A DNA stretch of 64,000 bases. Origin: Prorocentrum cordatum (taxonomy: Eukaryota > Sar > Dinophyceae > Prorocentrales > Prorocentraceae). The notes beneath the pieces are model-generated. The model was not told the DNA's origin. It saw only the letters and a program-made list of their open reading frames with translations, and made no database searches. A program made the position numbers and the translations under genes. Where the stretch lies: the NCBI GenBank assembly GCA_963575745.1, contig CAUYUJ010022048.1:480001-544000 (forward strand), given 5' to 3'. Shown here in pieces: positions 43,539 through 52,992 of this stretch (its first letter is position 1; the number at the start of each line of letters is the position of its first letter).

Positions 43539-43726
43539 TGTGGTGTGTCTCCTCTTCCCTCCACCCCTCTTTGTAATTGCATGGGTTCCCGTATCAGCCT
43601 TTTAGGCTTAGCGCCCGCTTGCTGCGGGATGAAGGTGACTCCTCGGGCTCCCGAGGCGTAGCTACTGAAAACGCAGTGTCCTCCTCTCCCACCTCGTTGA
43701 TTCTATGCCCGACGACTCCACTAACA
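43539..43726 (+). repeat. 5' LTR (188 bp)
   Basis: Begins TGTGGTGTGTCTCC, ends GACTCCACTAACA. It is identical by eye to 52805-52992. It contains the inverted pair CTCGGG/CCCGAG and the polyprotein ATG at 43705. Confidence 0.97.
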
Positions 43727-46700
43727 ATGGTAGCCGGAGCGTGGATGCAGCGGGCTCGGAGGGGCAGGCACAGACGTCAGGAGCAGCGTCCGGATCCCAG
43801 GAAGAACCCGCCGCACGTGACGGGCCACGAGAAGGAGGCTGGGAGGACATCTCGACACCAGAGAGACCGGCGCGGAGCGCGCAGGGGACCGAGCAGGTAG
43901 ACGACTGGTGGAAGGACGGCTGGCGCTGGGCACAGGACCAGTGGACAGCAGGATGGTGGAGTGGCGCATGGAGCAGCTGGTGGCACAGCGACCGAGACGA
44001 CGACCAGGGGACCAAGTGGAGGGGCCAGCCTGAGAGGTCCAAGGATTTCTCGGCTCCGCCATCATTCCCAGGCCTCGAGCATGTGGATTTGTATGCGGCC
44101 AACCTGCGCTCGTGGGCAAAGCGCACAGGAGTTCTTCCTGAACACCAGGCCGCGAAGATCATCGAGGGGTTCTCGATCGAGCTGCAAGGGAAGTTCAAAC
44201 TAGTGCGCTCGGAGATGGATGAGGCAGACGGCATCGAGAATCTTATCCGTCATCTGCGATTGTTGAATGGAGAGCGCCCCGGCGACAAAGATAGGGAAGC
44301 ACAGGGAGCAGCGCTCTTTGACGTGCAGATTCGGAAGGGCGAGAGCTTGACGAATTTTATTCTGAGAAGGGACGAGCAGCTGGCGGCGGCCGAGCGCGCG
44401 GGCCTCTCGCTGCCAGACAACGTGAAGGCGAGGTTCTACGAGGAGGGCGCCCAGCTGAGCACGCAGAACCGCATCAACCTGAAGACGCTGCTGCAGGGAG
44501 ACGAGTCGGCCTCGGCGACGAGGAAGGCGATTCTGGCCATGGACGTATCCGACAAGACGATGCTGCCCGGCCAGTCACGGCCCACCGGATCCAGGAGCTA
44601 CCCAGCACTAGAAGAGTGCGAGGACGAGGCCGACCGATCGGATGAGGAGTATGATATCTTCGAGACAGAGTTTCCAGAGGATGAGGCCGAAATTTTCTTG
44701 ACGACTCTGGAGGAAAAGGACCTGTACGAGGACGAGGCGTACCACGTGTACGCTGAGTTGGCGGCGACGAAAAGGCGCACATGGAAAGAGTCGAAGCAGT
44801 TGAAGGCAGCTAGAAAGGTAGACAGAGATTTCTTTGATCGCAAGCGTGGTGACCATCCTCCTCCCCCTCGGCAGACGGTTCGCAGAATTTCCAAGCAGGA
44901 CTTGAAAAGGCGCACTCGTTGCACAAACTGTGGTGACAAGGGGCATTGGCGCGAAGATTGCAAAAAGCCGTACCGATCGAAGGCCGACAGGTTGAAGTCA
45001 GAGAGCTCTGGCAGGAAGACGACGACGGCTAGCGGCACGGCTTCCCGAGGATCGGAGGACTTCTACTTCTCGTTCGACTCATTCGGCACCTCGACGCCCT
45101 CGTGGGCAAGCTTCGTGGAGCAGCTAACGGAGGTACTGGCAGAGGTCACCGAGAACGACTCCTTCACGGGGCTCACGCTGAGGGACCTGGGCGACCATGC
45201 GCTCGTGGACACGGCGGCCGCACAGGCACTGATCGGTGAGCCAGATCTTCAGATACTTCGACGAGCATTCCAGCAGAAAGGTTTCAGGGTTCACGTCATC
45301 CGATGCGACAACCTGCCGAGCGCGAACGGAGTTGGGGGCAAGGTGAAGCCGGTGGCGAAGGCTCTCGTTCCTCTGAGCTTTCACAGGTGCGGGGTGCTCG
45401 AGTTCTTGGTGCTGCCACATTCCTGTCCTCCGTTGCTGCCGGCAGGCTTCCTGGAGTTCATGAACGCTCATATCGATCTTCAGAAGGACGAGATGACAGT
45501 CGGCAACGCTGAGCGTGTCAAGGTCCAGATGACGAAGCTTCCATCAGGACATCGGACGATTTCGTTGATAGGCAGGGACCCGAGAGATTTCAAGCTAGAT
45601 CCGGAGCTGGCCAAGAGGTTTCCGAGCTTCACGGTCGACAAGCCCGAAGGCGACTACTGGCAGGACCTCGGGGACAAGGTTCGACTGGTACACGTGCGCC
45701 CCCGGCGGACGATGGTCGACCCCCGCGCTCTGAAGGATCTTCCGAGGGCGCTGACTGAGCTGACGGGCCAGATGACGACGTGCTGCCAGTTCAAGGGCAA
45801 GGACGGCGTCAGCGTAGAGCACTACTTCGAGACCGACTGGAAGCACGACGACCTCATCGGCGCGATGCCTGACTACTGGATCGGCTACACGGAGTTCCTG
45901 GTGAGCGGCGAAGCGGCCTCTCAGGACGGGCGGGGCAGTTTGCCTGCATGCGCTCAGTCCCTCTCCTCCCCTCCCTCGTCCTCGGTGAGTGTGGAGGGTG
46001 TCTCGGGACCAACTTTCGTGGGCTGTCTTGGGAGTTCAGAGACCAGCGTCCTCTCCGTAGCTGCTCCCGGCTTAAGCTCATGGGCAAGCAGCGATCCTAC
46101 CCGTTCCAGTGGACCGACTCAGCTCTCAGTGCCAGGCCATGTCAGCGACAGGCGTCAAGAAGCCGCTCGGCCGCAAGAGCACGCCGGGCAGGGCTCGCAC
46201 CGTGGGCTACCTCATGGGGCGGTCGAGGGCTACGGTCAGGGGCGCGGGGAGCCAGAACCCAGTCCATCTGCCGGACGTTCCCGAGGACTCAGAGATCGAG
46301 GCCAACTGGGACATGACCCCGGATCCGTGGCACGACACCGAGCTCCAGCACGTCGACTACTCGGAGGTCGAGATGAGCGAGACCGAGAAGGAGCTTCTGG
46401 CGGAGGGGGGCTTTCTCTTCACGCCGGATCAGCAGGCCTGGAGGCGCTGGGCTCTCAAGCTTCTGATGATACTAAATTACTGCGTGGCATCTCGCACGAC
46501 GGCTTACCTCGCGCCTCTCGCGTCGCTCTCGACGGGGAAGCCAGACCCGGAGCTGTGCCACCACCCAGCGGAGCACCGCGAGCGGAGGTCGAACCAGTAC
46601 GCGAGTTGGATCAGGTGCAGGCTCTGCCTGTCCAGGATCAGCTACCACGCCAAGACGAAGGAGGAGCAGATCGACGCCAAGGTCCAGAGGAAGGTCGATC

Positions 46701-49700
46701 AGGAACGCAAGAAGTGGGGCAAGGTCAGCGAGCAGAACACGATCAAGAGCAAGGTCAAGATGCAGCTGGAGGACGAGGGCCTAGTGGAGACGAGCGAGCA
46801 GGACTACCCCGCGATGGTGGACTCTCGTCGCCAGTCTCGTCCGCTCTCCATCGAGTCAAAGTGCCCGCCCTGGAAGGCGCCGCCGGCGGGAGCACCGCCA
46901 GCCAGGAAGACCCCCGCTCCAGCAGCGGTCAAGGGCTCGCCGGCCAAGTCGCCCTTGGGCCAGAGCCCCCACACCAGCTACAGCGACACGCTGACGCGTT
47001 TGCTTCAGGACCAGGAGGCCAACCGCCAGGAGATCATGGAGTTCATGCATGCTCAGAGGGCCTCGCAGGAGGCGACCGAGAGGAGCCTTCAGCAGACGAC
47101 CGAGAACTTCAACGAGCTCATGCAGATGCTCAAGGGCACCCTGGGCGGCGGGTCCAGCGGCAGCAGCCAGCGCTAGACGAGGAGACAAGGACAACCGTTT
47201 CGTGCGAGGCAGTCTGCGGTTCTGGCAGGCTCAGTTCCTCCCTTTCTCAGCCGGCTAGGCTGACCAGCGGCTCGAAGCCCGATGGCCTTAGGGCCTCGGA
47301 CCGGGTTAGTGAAAAGGGCCTGTCATCATCGTCGTCATCGTCCATCCTCGAGGTTTCGAGTCTCGGTCCCGAGAAGATCCGGCAGCTTCGGGCCCTTCTC
47401 CCCGTTGGGGCCGATCCCAGCAGCTGGACCGTCAAGAGCTTCAGAACTTGGTCCAGAGAGAGACCGAGAGAGGGTCTCCCGTGTACCTCCAAGGTGCAGG
47501 GCTCCTGGGTCTGGGACCTGGCCTCTGGCAGGCCGGTCGGGCTTGACGAAATTGCGAAGGTCATGGACTGGGAGTCGCGGCAGCCGAGTCGTTCGGAGAA
47601 GCTCGAGTGGTTGGTATATCTGGCCATGAGAGCCTCAGGGTCTAGCGGCCCAGAGTGTCCATGGTCTGAGGTCCAGAGAATCAGGGTCACCTCCTCAGCG
47701 TCCGGATCTCGGCCAGACGTCACCCTCGCGGACCTCCTGTGGGCCGGAGCCTCAGCAGCAGACCTCCAGAAGTCCCTCAAGGAACACCGAGCGAACGACC
47801 TCGACATCACGATCTGGGTTTCGAAGGAGCCAGCCGCCAGCTTAGATAGCGTCCCCGGGTCTTGGGCTATCTTGGATCGAGGCTCCCGCCTTAGCGTCCC
47901 GCTAGCGTCTCCCGGGCCCACCGTGCCTCGGAAAGTTAGGCAAGAAGCTCTCAGAACGCTGATGGGCTCAGGGATCAGGTCAGGCAAGCGAAAGCTAAGG
48001 AAGGCTCTGCGACATCTTCAGGTTCACGAGAACAGGACCCTTCTTTTAGAGCTTTTCTCCCCTCCCCGCGTCACGCTGGAGATCGAGCGTAGGGGGCATC
48101 TCGCCTCGCACGCGGTCGATCTCTCGACAGGTTGGGATCTTCGCCAGGCCTCTCAGAGGGCCAAGCTTTGGGAGGTCCTCGAGAAAGACGCACCTCTCGT
48201 CGTTCTGATGAGTCCCCCCTGTAAAGCTTTCAGTGTCGCGCGAGTGCCGAACTGGCACAAAATGAGTCAGGAAGAGAGAGCTCGAGTGGAGCGCGAGTGC
48301 TTGATGTACTGGGGTCTTTGCATCCAGGTCGCTATGTGTCAGATCCAGCACGGCCGATTCTTCTGGTTGGAAAACCCTCTAGGAGCCTTCTCCCAGCAGT
48401 TGAGTTCGACGCAGGAGCTTCTGAGACAGCCTGGGGTCGGGGCGGTCCGCGGGGATCAGTGTCGGTTCGACCTCAGGACCCTGGACGGAGAGTTGGCCAT
48501 GAAGCCAACCAGATTCATCTCCAACTGTCCTCCCCTGCTCCGGAGATGTTCTAAGCTCTGCGAGGGGGGGCACGTGCGCTCTCAACTGGTGGGCGGGGCC
48601 AGGACGGCGGCGGCTCAGAACTACCCGCCGATGCTGGTGGCTGCCCTCGCTGACGGAGTCGAGCAGGCCGCGAGTGAGGCTTGGTTGCGCTCCAAGGCTG
48701 GTCAGGCCTCTTCTTTCCCAGCAGCCGCTGCCGTTGATGCAGCAGACCCTGATCCTGCGGATGCTGTCGAGGACAGTGACGAGGAAGAGCAGGAGACCCG
48801 GCCTTTGGGGGCCAGTCGTGAGCCCCCCCCCCCGTCTGAGGAAGTTTCGAAGGAAATACAGAGCGAGATTTTGAAGGTACACGTGAATCTAGGACACCCT
48901 CGACGGGAACAGTTCGTGCGGGCGCTCAAGGTTGCGAAAGCCAAGCCAGAGGTGATCCGATGGGTCTCACGCCATTTCGAGTGTCCGACGTGTAAGGAGT
49001 CCTCGCGCCCGGGTTGGAGACGCAAGGCCACCCTCCCCCGGACGTACAGATTCAATAAGTTGGTCGCGGCTGACTTGTTCTATATAAATGCTCTAGGTGC
49101 CACGCGGCCGATCCTCAACATCATAGATCACGGCAGCAACCTTCAGTCGTGCACGGTCTTGAAGGCAGCTACTGCCTCCGAGGTGTGGTCAGGATTCTTG
49201 CGAGCTTGGGTGCGCCCATTCGGGCTTCCGGAGACTGTCATGACTGACGGCGGGTCAGAATTCGAGAGCCAATTCAGCCGTGGCCTCGAACATCACGGAG
49301 TCTACCAGCACGTGTGCGACGCGGAGAGTCCGCACCAGAACGGGCGGTGCGAGAGGCACGGCGGTCTGGTCAAGGCCGCGCTCACGAGGGCTGCTCTGGG
49401 CGCGTCCCCGGGGACCCTGGAAGAAGTGGAGGACCTCTTGTGTGAAATTGTGGGGGCGAAGAACCGATGCACTCACAGGGGGGGGTTTTCCCCCTTTCAG
49501 CTCGTGTTTGGCGAAAATCCCCGTCTTCCACGCAGTTTGCTTTCAGACGACGCTTGCGACGAGGTCGGTGTGGGTGATGTGGTCCGGGGAGCCGTGGACA
49601 CCGACACACCAGCTGGGGCTTTCGCTCGCAAGCACGCCCTTCGGGAGGAAGCGAAGAAGGCCATCATGTCCCTGGATGTTCGTGATCGTCTCGTCGCCGC

Positions 49701-52700
49701 TTCGAAGTCTCGTCGACACATCGATGTCGTCTATCCCCCTGGCAGCTGGGTGCACGCGTGGCGTCGAGTTTCAGCCAAGGACCGGTCGGCCGACCTGGGC
49801 CGCAGCCGGTGGACTGGACCGGGCGCCGTCGTTTTTCAGCAGGGCACGACCATTTGGGTCGCGATGCGGTCTCGACTTTTAAAGTGCGGGCAGGAACAGG
49901 TGCGCTGGGCTACAAAGGAGGAAGCCTGGGGGGCCGAGTTGCTGGACATTCCATCTTTCGATGCTCTTCGTAGGGATCTCCAGAATCCCGGGAAACGCGT
50001 GGGGGCCGTCGACGTGGAAGCTGAGGGGCCCCCTCCCCCCGAGGCGTGGGATATTGCGGGCCCCCCCGAAAGCTCGGGCGAGGCGTCAGCTGAGTGGATC
50101 CCGGGGCCCCAGGCTCCTCCCCCTCCTGACGGTCCAGGACCAGGTCCCGCGCCGGAGGCGCCAGGATCGGAGCAGCCACCAGTTCCAGTCGATCAGGCGT
50201 CGACCGAGGGTCCCATCACCGTCTCTGACCCTCACACCTCCGACCTTCAGGTTCCCTCTCCTCGCTCTTCCTCTCCCTCCAGGCAGGTTTCGGACCCCGC
50301 GTCTAGCCAGATTCGACCAAGACGTGGAATCGAGAGCCCTGATGATCCGGGTGCCGATCCCGAGTTAGGACCTCCCCCTCTTCAACGCCCTCGCCTGGAG
50401 GAGCCCTCTTCCCCCGCGCTGGCGAGGCCTGTGCTCGCTCCAGTCGAGGATCTGCCGCCGGCTGGGGGCCGAGTGCGGACCATGATCCGCGAGCGGGAGG
50501 CCAAGGATCCCAGCGGCCGGACTCCCCGGCAGCTTCGCATGCTCGACGATGTTCCAGCGAGCATCCGTTTGACACGCTCAGGTGATGACGGCACGGCGGC
50601 CGCGTCATCTGCTTCTGCACCGCGAGCTCGGTCTCGCACCCCTGAGTCCAGGGAGGCTCCCGTGCTGGGGCACGGAGGTGAGCCTGTCACCGGCACGGCT
50701 GAGCAAGCTGTGCGCCTGGCCGGTTTGGAGCACGTTCCTCCGGGGGATCGTTTTCTGAGTTCTTGGGAGACTGGACTGGACGGGGAAGTTGAGTCTGGCT
50801 GCGACGAAGACGGTCAAGAGGAGCTGTGGGAGGAGGTCTGCAGTTGGTTCGGCTGGGAACCGTCCTTTTGGTCCCAGAGAGGGAGCGACTGTTTTCCCTC
50901 AACGGCCGGAGTTTCGAGCGGGGAAGCTCCACCGAGCCGGCGAGGGGCCGAAGTTTCCCTCAAGAGCCTCTCGCGTGCTGAGCGGGAGCTTTTCGTTTTT
51001 TCGGATGCGAAGGAGTGGCGAGCCATTATAGAGTCCGGGGCCGTCCGAATCGTCCCGGCCCAGGAGGCTTCGCTGATCCGTCGCCGCTTCCCGGACCGAG
51101 TTTTGGGGTCCCGGATGGTCCGACGTTTCAAGCCCCAGGAGGGGCTCGGGGCCGAGCCCATTGCTAAATCAAGATGGTGCGTGCAGGGTCACCACGACCC
51201 GGACAGCGACGAGCTTCAAGTATACTCTCCGACGCCACAGGCGGAAAGTATCATGTTGACGCTCCAGGCTGTGTGCTCGCTCGGGTGGGAGTTGGAGGTG
51301 GCGGATGCCAAGAACGCGTTTTGTCAGTCTAACAAGTTGGCCCGCCCTCGCGGCCAGATCTATTGTGAGCCTTGCCAAGGTCTCTCGCTCAACCCTGGCG
51401 AGCTTATAGAACTCATTTCGCCGGTGTACGGTCTTAACGATGCCCCCCTGCTGTGGCATCGCACGATCACGCAGTGGTTGGCTGAGGACGGATTCGAGAA
51501 AAGCCTCCTGGAGCCCTGCCTCTGGGTCAAGCGCTCGTCCCAAGGCGAGCCTCGCGCTCTGTGTTTGATCGAGGTCGACGATCTGATCGTATCGGCTCAT
51601 CCCTCGGAGAAGGCTGGTCTCAAGACCAGGCTGCAATCGCGTTTCAAGTTTGGCAAGTGGAAATCCGGGGAATCCGACTTTGCGGGTCGACACCTGCGAC
51701 AAGCAGGCAATCGGATCTACATGGATCAAGAAAAATACATTTTGGAACAGCTAGCTGCTATGCCGCTTGCTAAGGAGCGTCGAGCTGTACCTGATGACCC
51801 CCTCACGCCCAGTGAGATCAAGGCGTATCGTACTATGGTGGCCCAGATCCAATGGTTAGGAAGAGAGAGCAGGCCCGACGTGGCCGCGTGTGCGTCGCTC
51901 CAGAGTGCTGCTCTCCCCTCTCCCCTTGTGTCGGATGCGGTTCTGTGCATCAAGGCCGTAAAGCATCTCAAGAGCACCGCATGTCAGAAGGTAGTAATCT
52001 GGCCACTTGACCCCTCGAGCATGACTTTCGTCACGGTGTCCGATGCTGGAGGTCCCGGGTCCGCTAGGCGTAACGGGGCCCAGGGAAGGTGGATGGTGTT
52101 GGCTGCCGATTCGAGTATCCGGCAGAACTGCCGGGCGCGCGTGTCCCTTCTGGCTTGGAGGTCGACTCGTCTCAAGCGTGTTGTTGCGTCCACAGGGGCG
52201 GCCGAGACGTTGAGTCTCTCAGCAGCTCTCGCCGAGGCCCAATGGCTGTCCATCATGTGGCGCGATCTCATATTTAAGGACGTGGTGCGTCCAGACTGGC
52301 ATCTGTCGCAAGCTCCTTTTTCTGTCGTGCTCAGCAGAGACTGCACTTTGTCTGATCAGGTTGACACGATTTCCGTCGTTGACGCGAAATCTATTTTTGA
52401 CACTCTTTCGAAGAACAGCGCAGGCAGCCGAGCCGACCGGAGGAACGCCATCGAATTGGCAGTTGTGCGTGATAGCATGAGCGCTGTGGGGCCCCAGGTC
52501 CGCTGGGTTCCACATGGCCGCATGGCCGCGGATCCCTTGACGAAGGCCGACCCCAGCAGGTCGAACCTCGCCCTTCTTGATCTCCTTAGTAAAGGCACGA
52601 TGGTTCTAGTGGACGAGGAGGGCCACATGTCAGAGAGGGCCCTCAACTCCCATCTTAAGTCCCGCTCCCGGCGCGCATCGCGGCAGGCCCTGATGGGCGA

Positions 52701-52842
52701 CCCTCAGGCCGGGGAGGACTTCGAGCAGGCAAGGGAAGTCGGGAGGAGTGCAGGAGAGGATAAGGTTTCTTTCCCCATAGCAATTCCACGAAAAGTGGTC
52801 CCGTTGTGGTGTGTCTCCTCTTCCCTCCACCCCTCTTTGTAA
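43705..52842 (+). CDS. Copia Gag-Pol polyprotein with methyltransferase-like domain
   Basis: 3045 codons. Residues ~115-290 resemble copia Gag (SFPGLEHVDLYAANLRSWAK ...). A CCHC knuckle is C406, C409, H414, C419. The protease motif is ALVDTAAAQALIG with D502 (DTA instead of DSG/DTG). Residues ~802-1158 are low-complexity here, while another frame encodes a better protein (46109-47176). Residues ~1440-1650 are methyltransferase-like: LLLELFS (1446-1452), SPPCKAFS (S1503, C1506), WLENP (E1556-P1558), then QCRFDLRTLDG. Integrase: H1726, H1731, C1760, C1763; catalytic D1790, D1848, E1883. A Pro/Ser-rich linker follows. Reverse transcriptase: VADAKNAF (D2534) and EVDDLIVS (D2625, D2626). RNase H: D2780, E2834, D2893, D2943 (ADPLTK). 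Both start and stop codons lie in LTR sequence. All catalytic residues looked for are present except the protease variant. Confidence 0.93.
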   Translation: MPDDSTNNGSRSVDAAGSEGQAQTSGAASGSQEEPAARDGPREGGWEDISTPERPARSAQGTEQVDDWWKDGWRWAQDQWTAGWWSGAWSSWWHSDRDDDQGTKWRGQPERSKDFSAPPSFPGLEHVDLYAANLRSWAKRTGVLPEHQAAKIIEGFSIELQGKFKLVRSEMDEADGIENLIRHLRLLNGERPGDKDREAQGAALFDVQIRKGESLTNFILRRDEQLAAAERAGLSLPDNVKARFYEEGAQLSTQNRINLKTLLQGDESASATRKAILAMDVSDKTMLPGQSRPTGSRSYPALEECEDEADRSDEEYDIFETEFPEDEAEIFLTTLEEKDLYEDEAYHVYAELAATKRRTWKESKQLKAARKVDRDFFDRKRGDHPPPPRQTVRRISKQDLKRRTRCTNCGDKGHWREDCKKPYRSKADRLKSESSGRKTTTASGTASRGSEDFYFSFDSFGTSTPSWASFVEQLTEVLAEVTENDSFTGLTLRDLGDHALVDTAAAQALIGEPDLQILRRAFQQKGFRVHVIRCDNLPSANGVGGKVKPVAKALVPLSFHRCGVLEFLVLPHSCPPLLPAGFLEFMNAHIDLQKDEMTVGNAERVKVQMTKLPSGHRTISLIGRDPRDFKLDPELAKRFPSFTVDKPEGDYWQDLGDKVRLVHVRPRRTMVDPRALKDLPRALTELTGQMTTCCQFKGKDGVSVEHYFETDWKHDDLIGAMPDYWIGYTEFLVSGEAASQDGRGSLPACAQSLSSPPSSSVSVEGVSGPTFVGCLGSSETSVLSVAAPGLSSWASSDPTRSSGPTQLSVPGHVSDRRQEAARPQEHAGQGSHRGLPHGAVEGYGQGRGEPEPSPSAGRSRGLRDRGQLGHDPGSVARHRAPARRLLGGRDERDREGASGGGGLSLHAGSAGLEALGSQASDDTKLLRGISHDGLPRASRVALDGEARPGAVPPPSGAPRAEVEPVRELDQVQALPVQDQLPRQDEGGADRRQGPEEGRSGTQEVGQGQRAEHDQEQGQDAAGGRGPSGDERAGLPRDGGLSSPVSSALHRVKVPALEGAAGGSTASQEDPRSSSGQGLAGQVALGPEPPHQLQRHADAFASGPGGQPPGDHGVHACSEGLAGGDREEPSADDRELQRAHADAQGHPGRRVQRQQPALDEETRTTVSCEAVCGSGRLSSSLSQPARLTSGSKPDGLRASDRVSEKGLSSSSSSSILEVSSLGPEKIRQLRALLPVGADPSSWTVKSFRTWSRERPREGLPCTSKVQGSWVWDLASGRPVGLDEIAKVMDWESRQPSRSEKLEWLVYLAMRASGSSGPECPWSEVQRIRVTSSASGSRPDVTLADLLWAGASAADLQKSLKEHRANDLDITIWVSKEPAASLDSVPGSWAILDRGSRLSVPLASPGPTVPRKVRQEALRTLMGSGIRSGKRKLRKALRHLQVHENRTLLLELFSPPRVTLEIERRGHLASHAVDLSTGWDLRQASQRAKLWEVLEKDAPLVVLMSPPCKAFSVARVPNWHKMSQEERARVERECLMYWGLCIQVAMCQIQHGRFFWLENPLGAFSQQLSSTQELLRQPGVGAVRGDQCRFDLRTLDGELAMKPTRFISNCPPLLRRCSKLCEGGHVRSQLVGGARTAAAQNYPPMLVAALADGVEQAASEAWLRSKAGQASSFPAAAAVDAADPDPADAVEDSDEEEQETRPLGASREPPPPSEEVSKEIQSEILKVHVNLGHPRREQFVRALKVAKAKPEVIRWVSRHFECPTCKESSRPGWRRKATLPRTYRFNKLVAADLFYINALGATRPILNIIDHGSNLQSCTVLKAATASEVWSGFLRAWVRPFGLPETVMTDGGSEFESQFSRGLEHHGVYQHVCDAESPHQNGRCERHGGLVKAALTRAALGASPGTLEEVEDLLCEIVGAKNRCTHRGGFSPFQLVFGENPRLPRSLLSDDACDEVGVGDVVRGAVDTDTPAGAFARKHALREEAKKAIMSLDVRDRLVAASKSRRHIDVVYPPGSWVHAWRRVSAKDRSADLGRSRWTGPGAVVFQQGTTIWVAMRSRLLKCGQEQVRWATKEEAWGAELLDIPSFDALRRDLQNPGKRVGAVDVEAEGPPPPEAWDIAGPPESSGEASAEWIPGPQAPPPPDGPGPGPAPEAPGSEQPPVPVDQASTEGPITVSDPHTSDLQVPSPRSSSPSRQVSDPASSQIRPRRGIESPDDPGADPELGPPPLQRPRLEEPSSPALARPVLAPVEDLPPAGGRVRTMIREREAKDPSGRTPRQLRMLDDVPASIRLTRSGDDGTAAASSASAPRARSRTPESREAPVLGHGGEPVTGTAEQAVRLAGLEHVPPGDRFLSSWETGLDGEVESGCDEDGQEELWEEVCSWFGWEPSFWSQRGSDCFPSTAGVSSGEAPPSRRGAEVSLKSLSRAERELFVFSDAKEWRAIIESGAVRIVPAQEASLIRRRFPDRVLGSRMVRRFKPQEGLGAEPIAKSRWCVQGHHDPDSDELQVYSPTPQAESIMLTLQAVCSLGWELEVADAKNAFCQSNKLARPRGQIYCEPCQGLSLNPGELIELISPVYGLNDAPLLWHRTITQWLAEDGFEKSLLEPCLWVKRSSQGEPRALCLIEVDDLIVSAHPSEKAGLKTRLQSRFKFGKWKSGESDFAGRHLRQAGNRIYMDQEKYILEQLAAMPLAKERRAVPDDPLTPSEIKAYRTMVAQIQWLGRESRPDVAACASLQSAALPSPLVSDAVLCIKAVKHLKSTACQKVVIWPLDPSSMTFVTVSDAGGPGSARRNGAQGRWMVLAADSSIRQNCRARVSLLAWRSTRLKRVVASTGAAETLSLSAALAEAQWLSIMWRDLIFKDVVRPDWHLSQAPFSVVLSRDCTLSDQVDTISVVDAKSIFDTLSKNSAGSRADRRNAIELAVVRDSMSAVGPQVRWVPHGRMAADPLTKADPSRSNLALLDLLSKGTMVLVDEEGHMSERALNSHLKSRSRRASRQALMGDPQAGEDFEQAREVGRSAGEDKVSFPIAIPRKVVPLWCVSSSLHPSL
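43728..43740 (+). promoter_or_regulatory. Putative primer-binding site (initiator tRNA-Met type)
   Basis: TGGTAGCC begins one base after the 5' LTR; TGGTAGC matches the complement of the initiator tRNA-Met 3' end as used by Ty1. It lies inside the coding frame, because translation starts in the LTR. Confidence 0.55.
46109..47176 (+). CDS. Alternative-frame ORF with zinc-ribbon and coiled-coil signature
   Basis: 355 codons in the +1 frame relative to the polyprotein, wholly inside it. Composition is normal: SETEKELLAEGGFLFTPDQQ, then AWRRWALKLLMILNYCVASR, a putative zinc ribbon (C150-H151-H152 ... C170-x2-C173 in WIRCRLCLSRISY), a charged helix (KTKEEQIDAKVQRKVDQERK), a Pro/Ala linker, and a Gln/Glu-rich C-terminal helix likely to form a coiled coil (EATERSLQQTTENFNELMQM). 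The main frame over the same bases is Gly/Arg/Ser/Gln-rich with few aromatics. I recall similar zinc-ribbon segments inside dinoflagellate copia polyproteins, so this is probably the real coding frame here, reached by splicing, frameshifting or separate initiation. The first in-frame TAA upstream is at 46073-46075. Confidence 0.65.
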   Translation: MDRLSSQCQAMSATGVKKPLGRKSTPGRARTVGYLMGRSRATVRGAGSQNPVHLPDVPEDSEIEANWDMTPDPWHDTELQHVDYSEVEMSETEKELLAEGGFLFTPDQQAWRRWALKLLMILNYCVASRTTAYLAPLASLSTGKPDPELCHHPAEHRERRSNQYASWIRCRLCLSRISYHAKTKEEQIDAKVQRKVDQERKKWGKVSEQNTIKSKVKMQLEDEGLVETSEQDYPAMVDSRRQSRPLSIESKCPPWKAPPAGAPPARKTPAPAAVKGSPAKSPLGQSPHTSYSDTLTRLLQDQEANRQEIMEFMHAQRASQEATERSLQQTTENFNELMQMLKGTLGGGSSGSSQR

Positions 52843-52992
52843 TTGCATGGGTTCCCGTATCAGCCTTTTAGGCTTAGCGCCCGCTTGCTGCGGGATGAAG
52901 GTGACTCCTCGGGCTCCCGAGGCGTAGCTACTGAAAACGCAGTGTCCTCCTCTCCCACCTCGTTGATTCTATGCCCGACGACTCCACTAACA
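52805..52992 (+). repeat. 3' LTR (188 bp)
   Basis: Identical by eye to 43539-43726. It supplies the polyprotein stop codon (TAA 52840-52842). Confidence 0.97.

Larger units (their letters stand above)
43539..52992 (+). mobile_element. Ty1/copia LTR retrotransposon, apparently intact
   Basis: 9454 bp bounded by identical 188-bp LTRs with TG...CA ends, a primer-binding site one base after the 5' LTR, and one 3045-codon ORF encoding gag, protease, integrase, reverse transcriptase and RNase H in copia order (integrase before RT). CTGG directly repeated on both sides (43535-43538 and 52993-52996) is the likely target duplication; copia elements usually make 5 bp, so 4 is slightly unusual. The empty site restores an uninterrupted 77-bp array unit. 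Identical LTRs argue for recent insertion. No convincing polypurine tract touches the 3' LTR; the nearest purine-rich stretch is around 52741-52766. Confidence 0.95.

Noticed and set aside
45985-46129. A definite 145-bp intron (GTGAGT ... CTCTCAG) joining protease to the +1-frame ORF
   Set aside because: It fits phase and motifs, but several other acceptors exist and no matching donor at the 3' side could be fixed; kept as a hypothesis rather than a feature.
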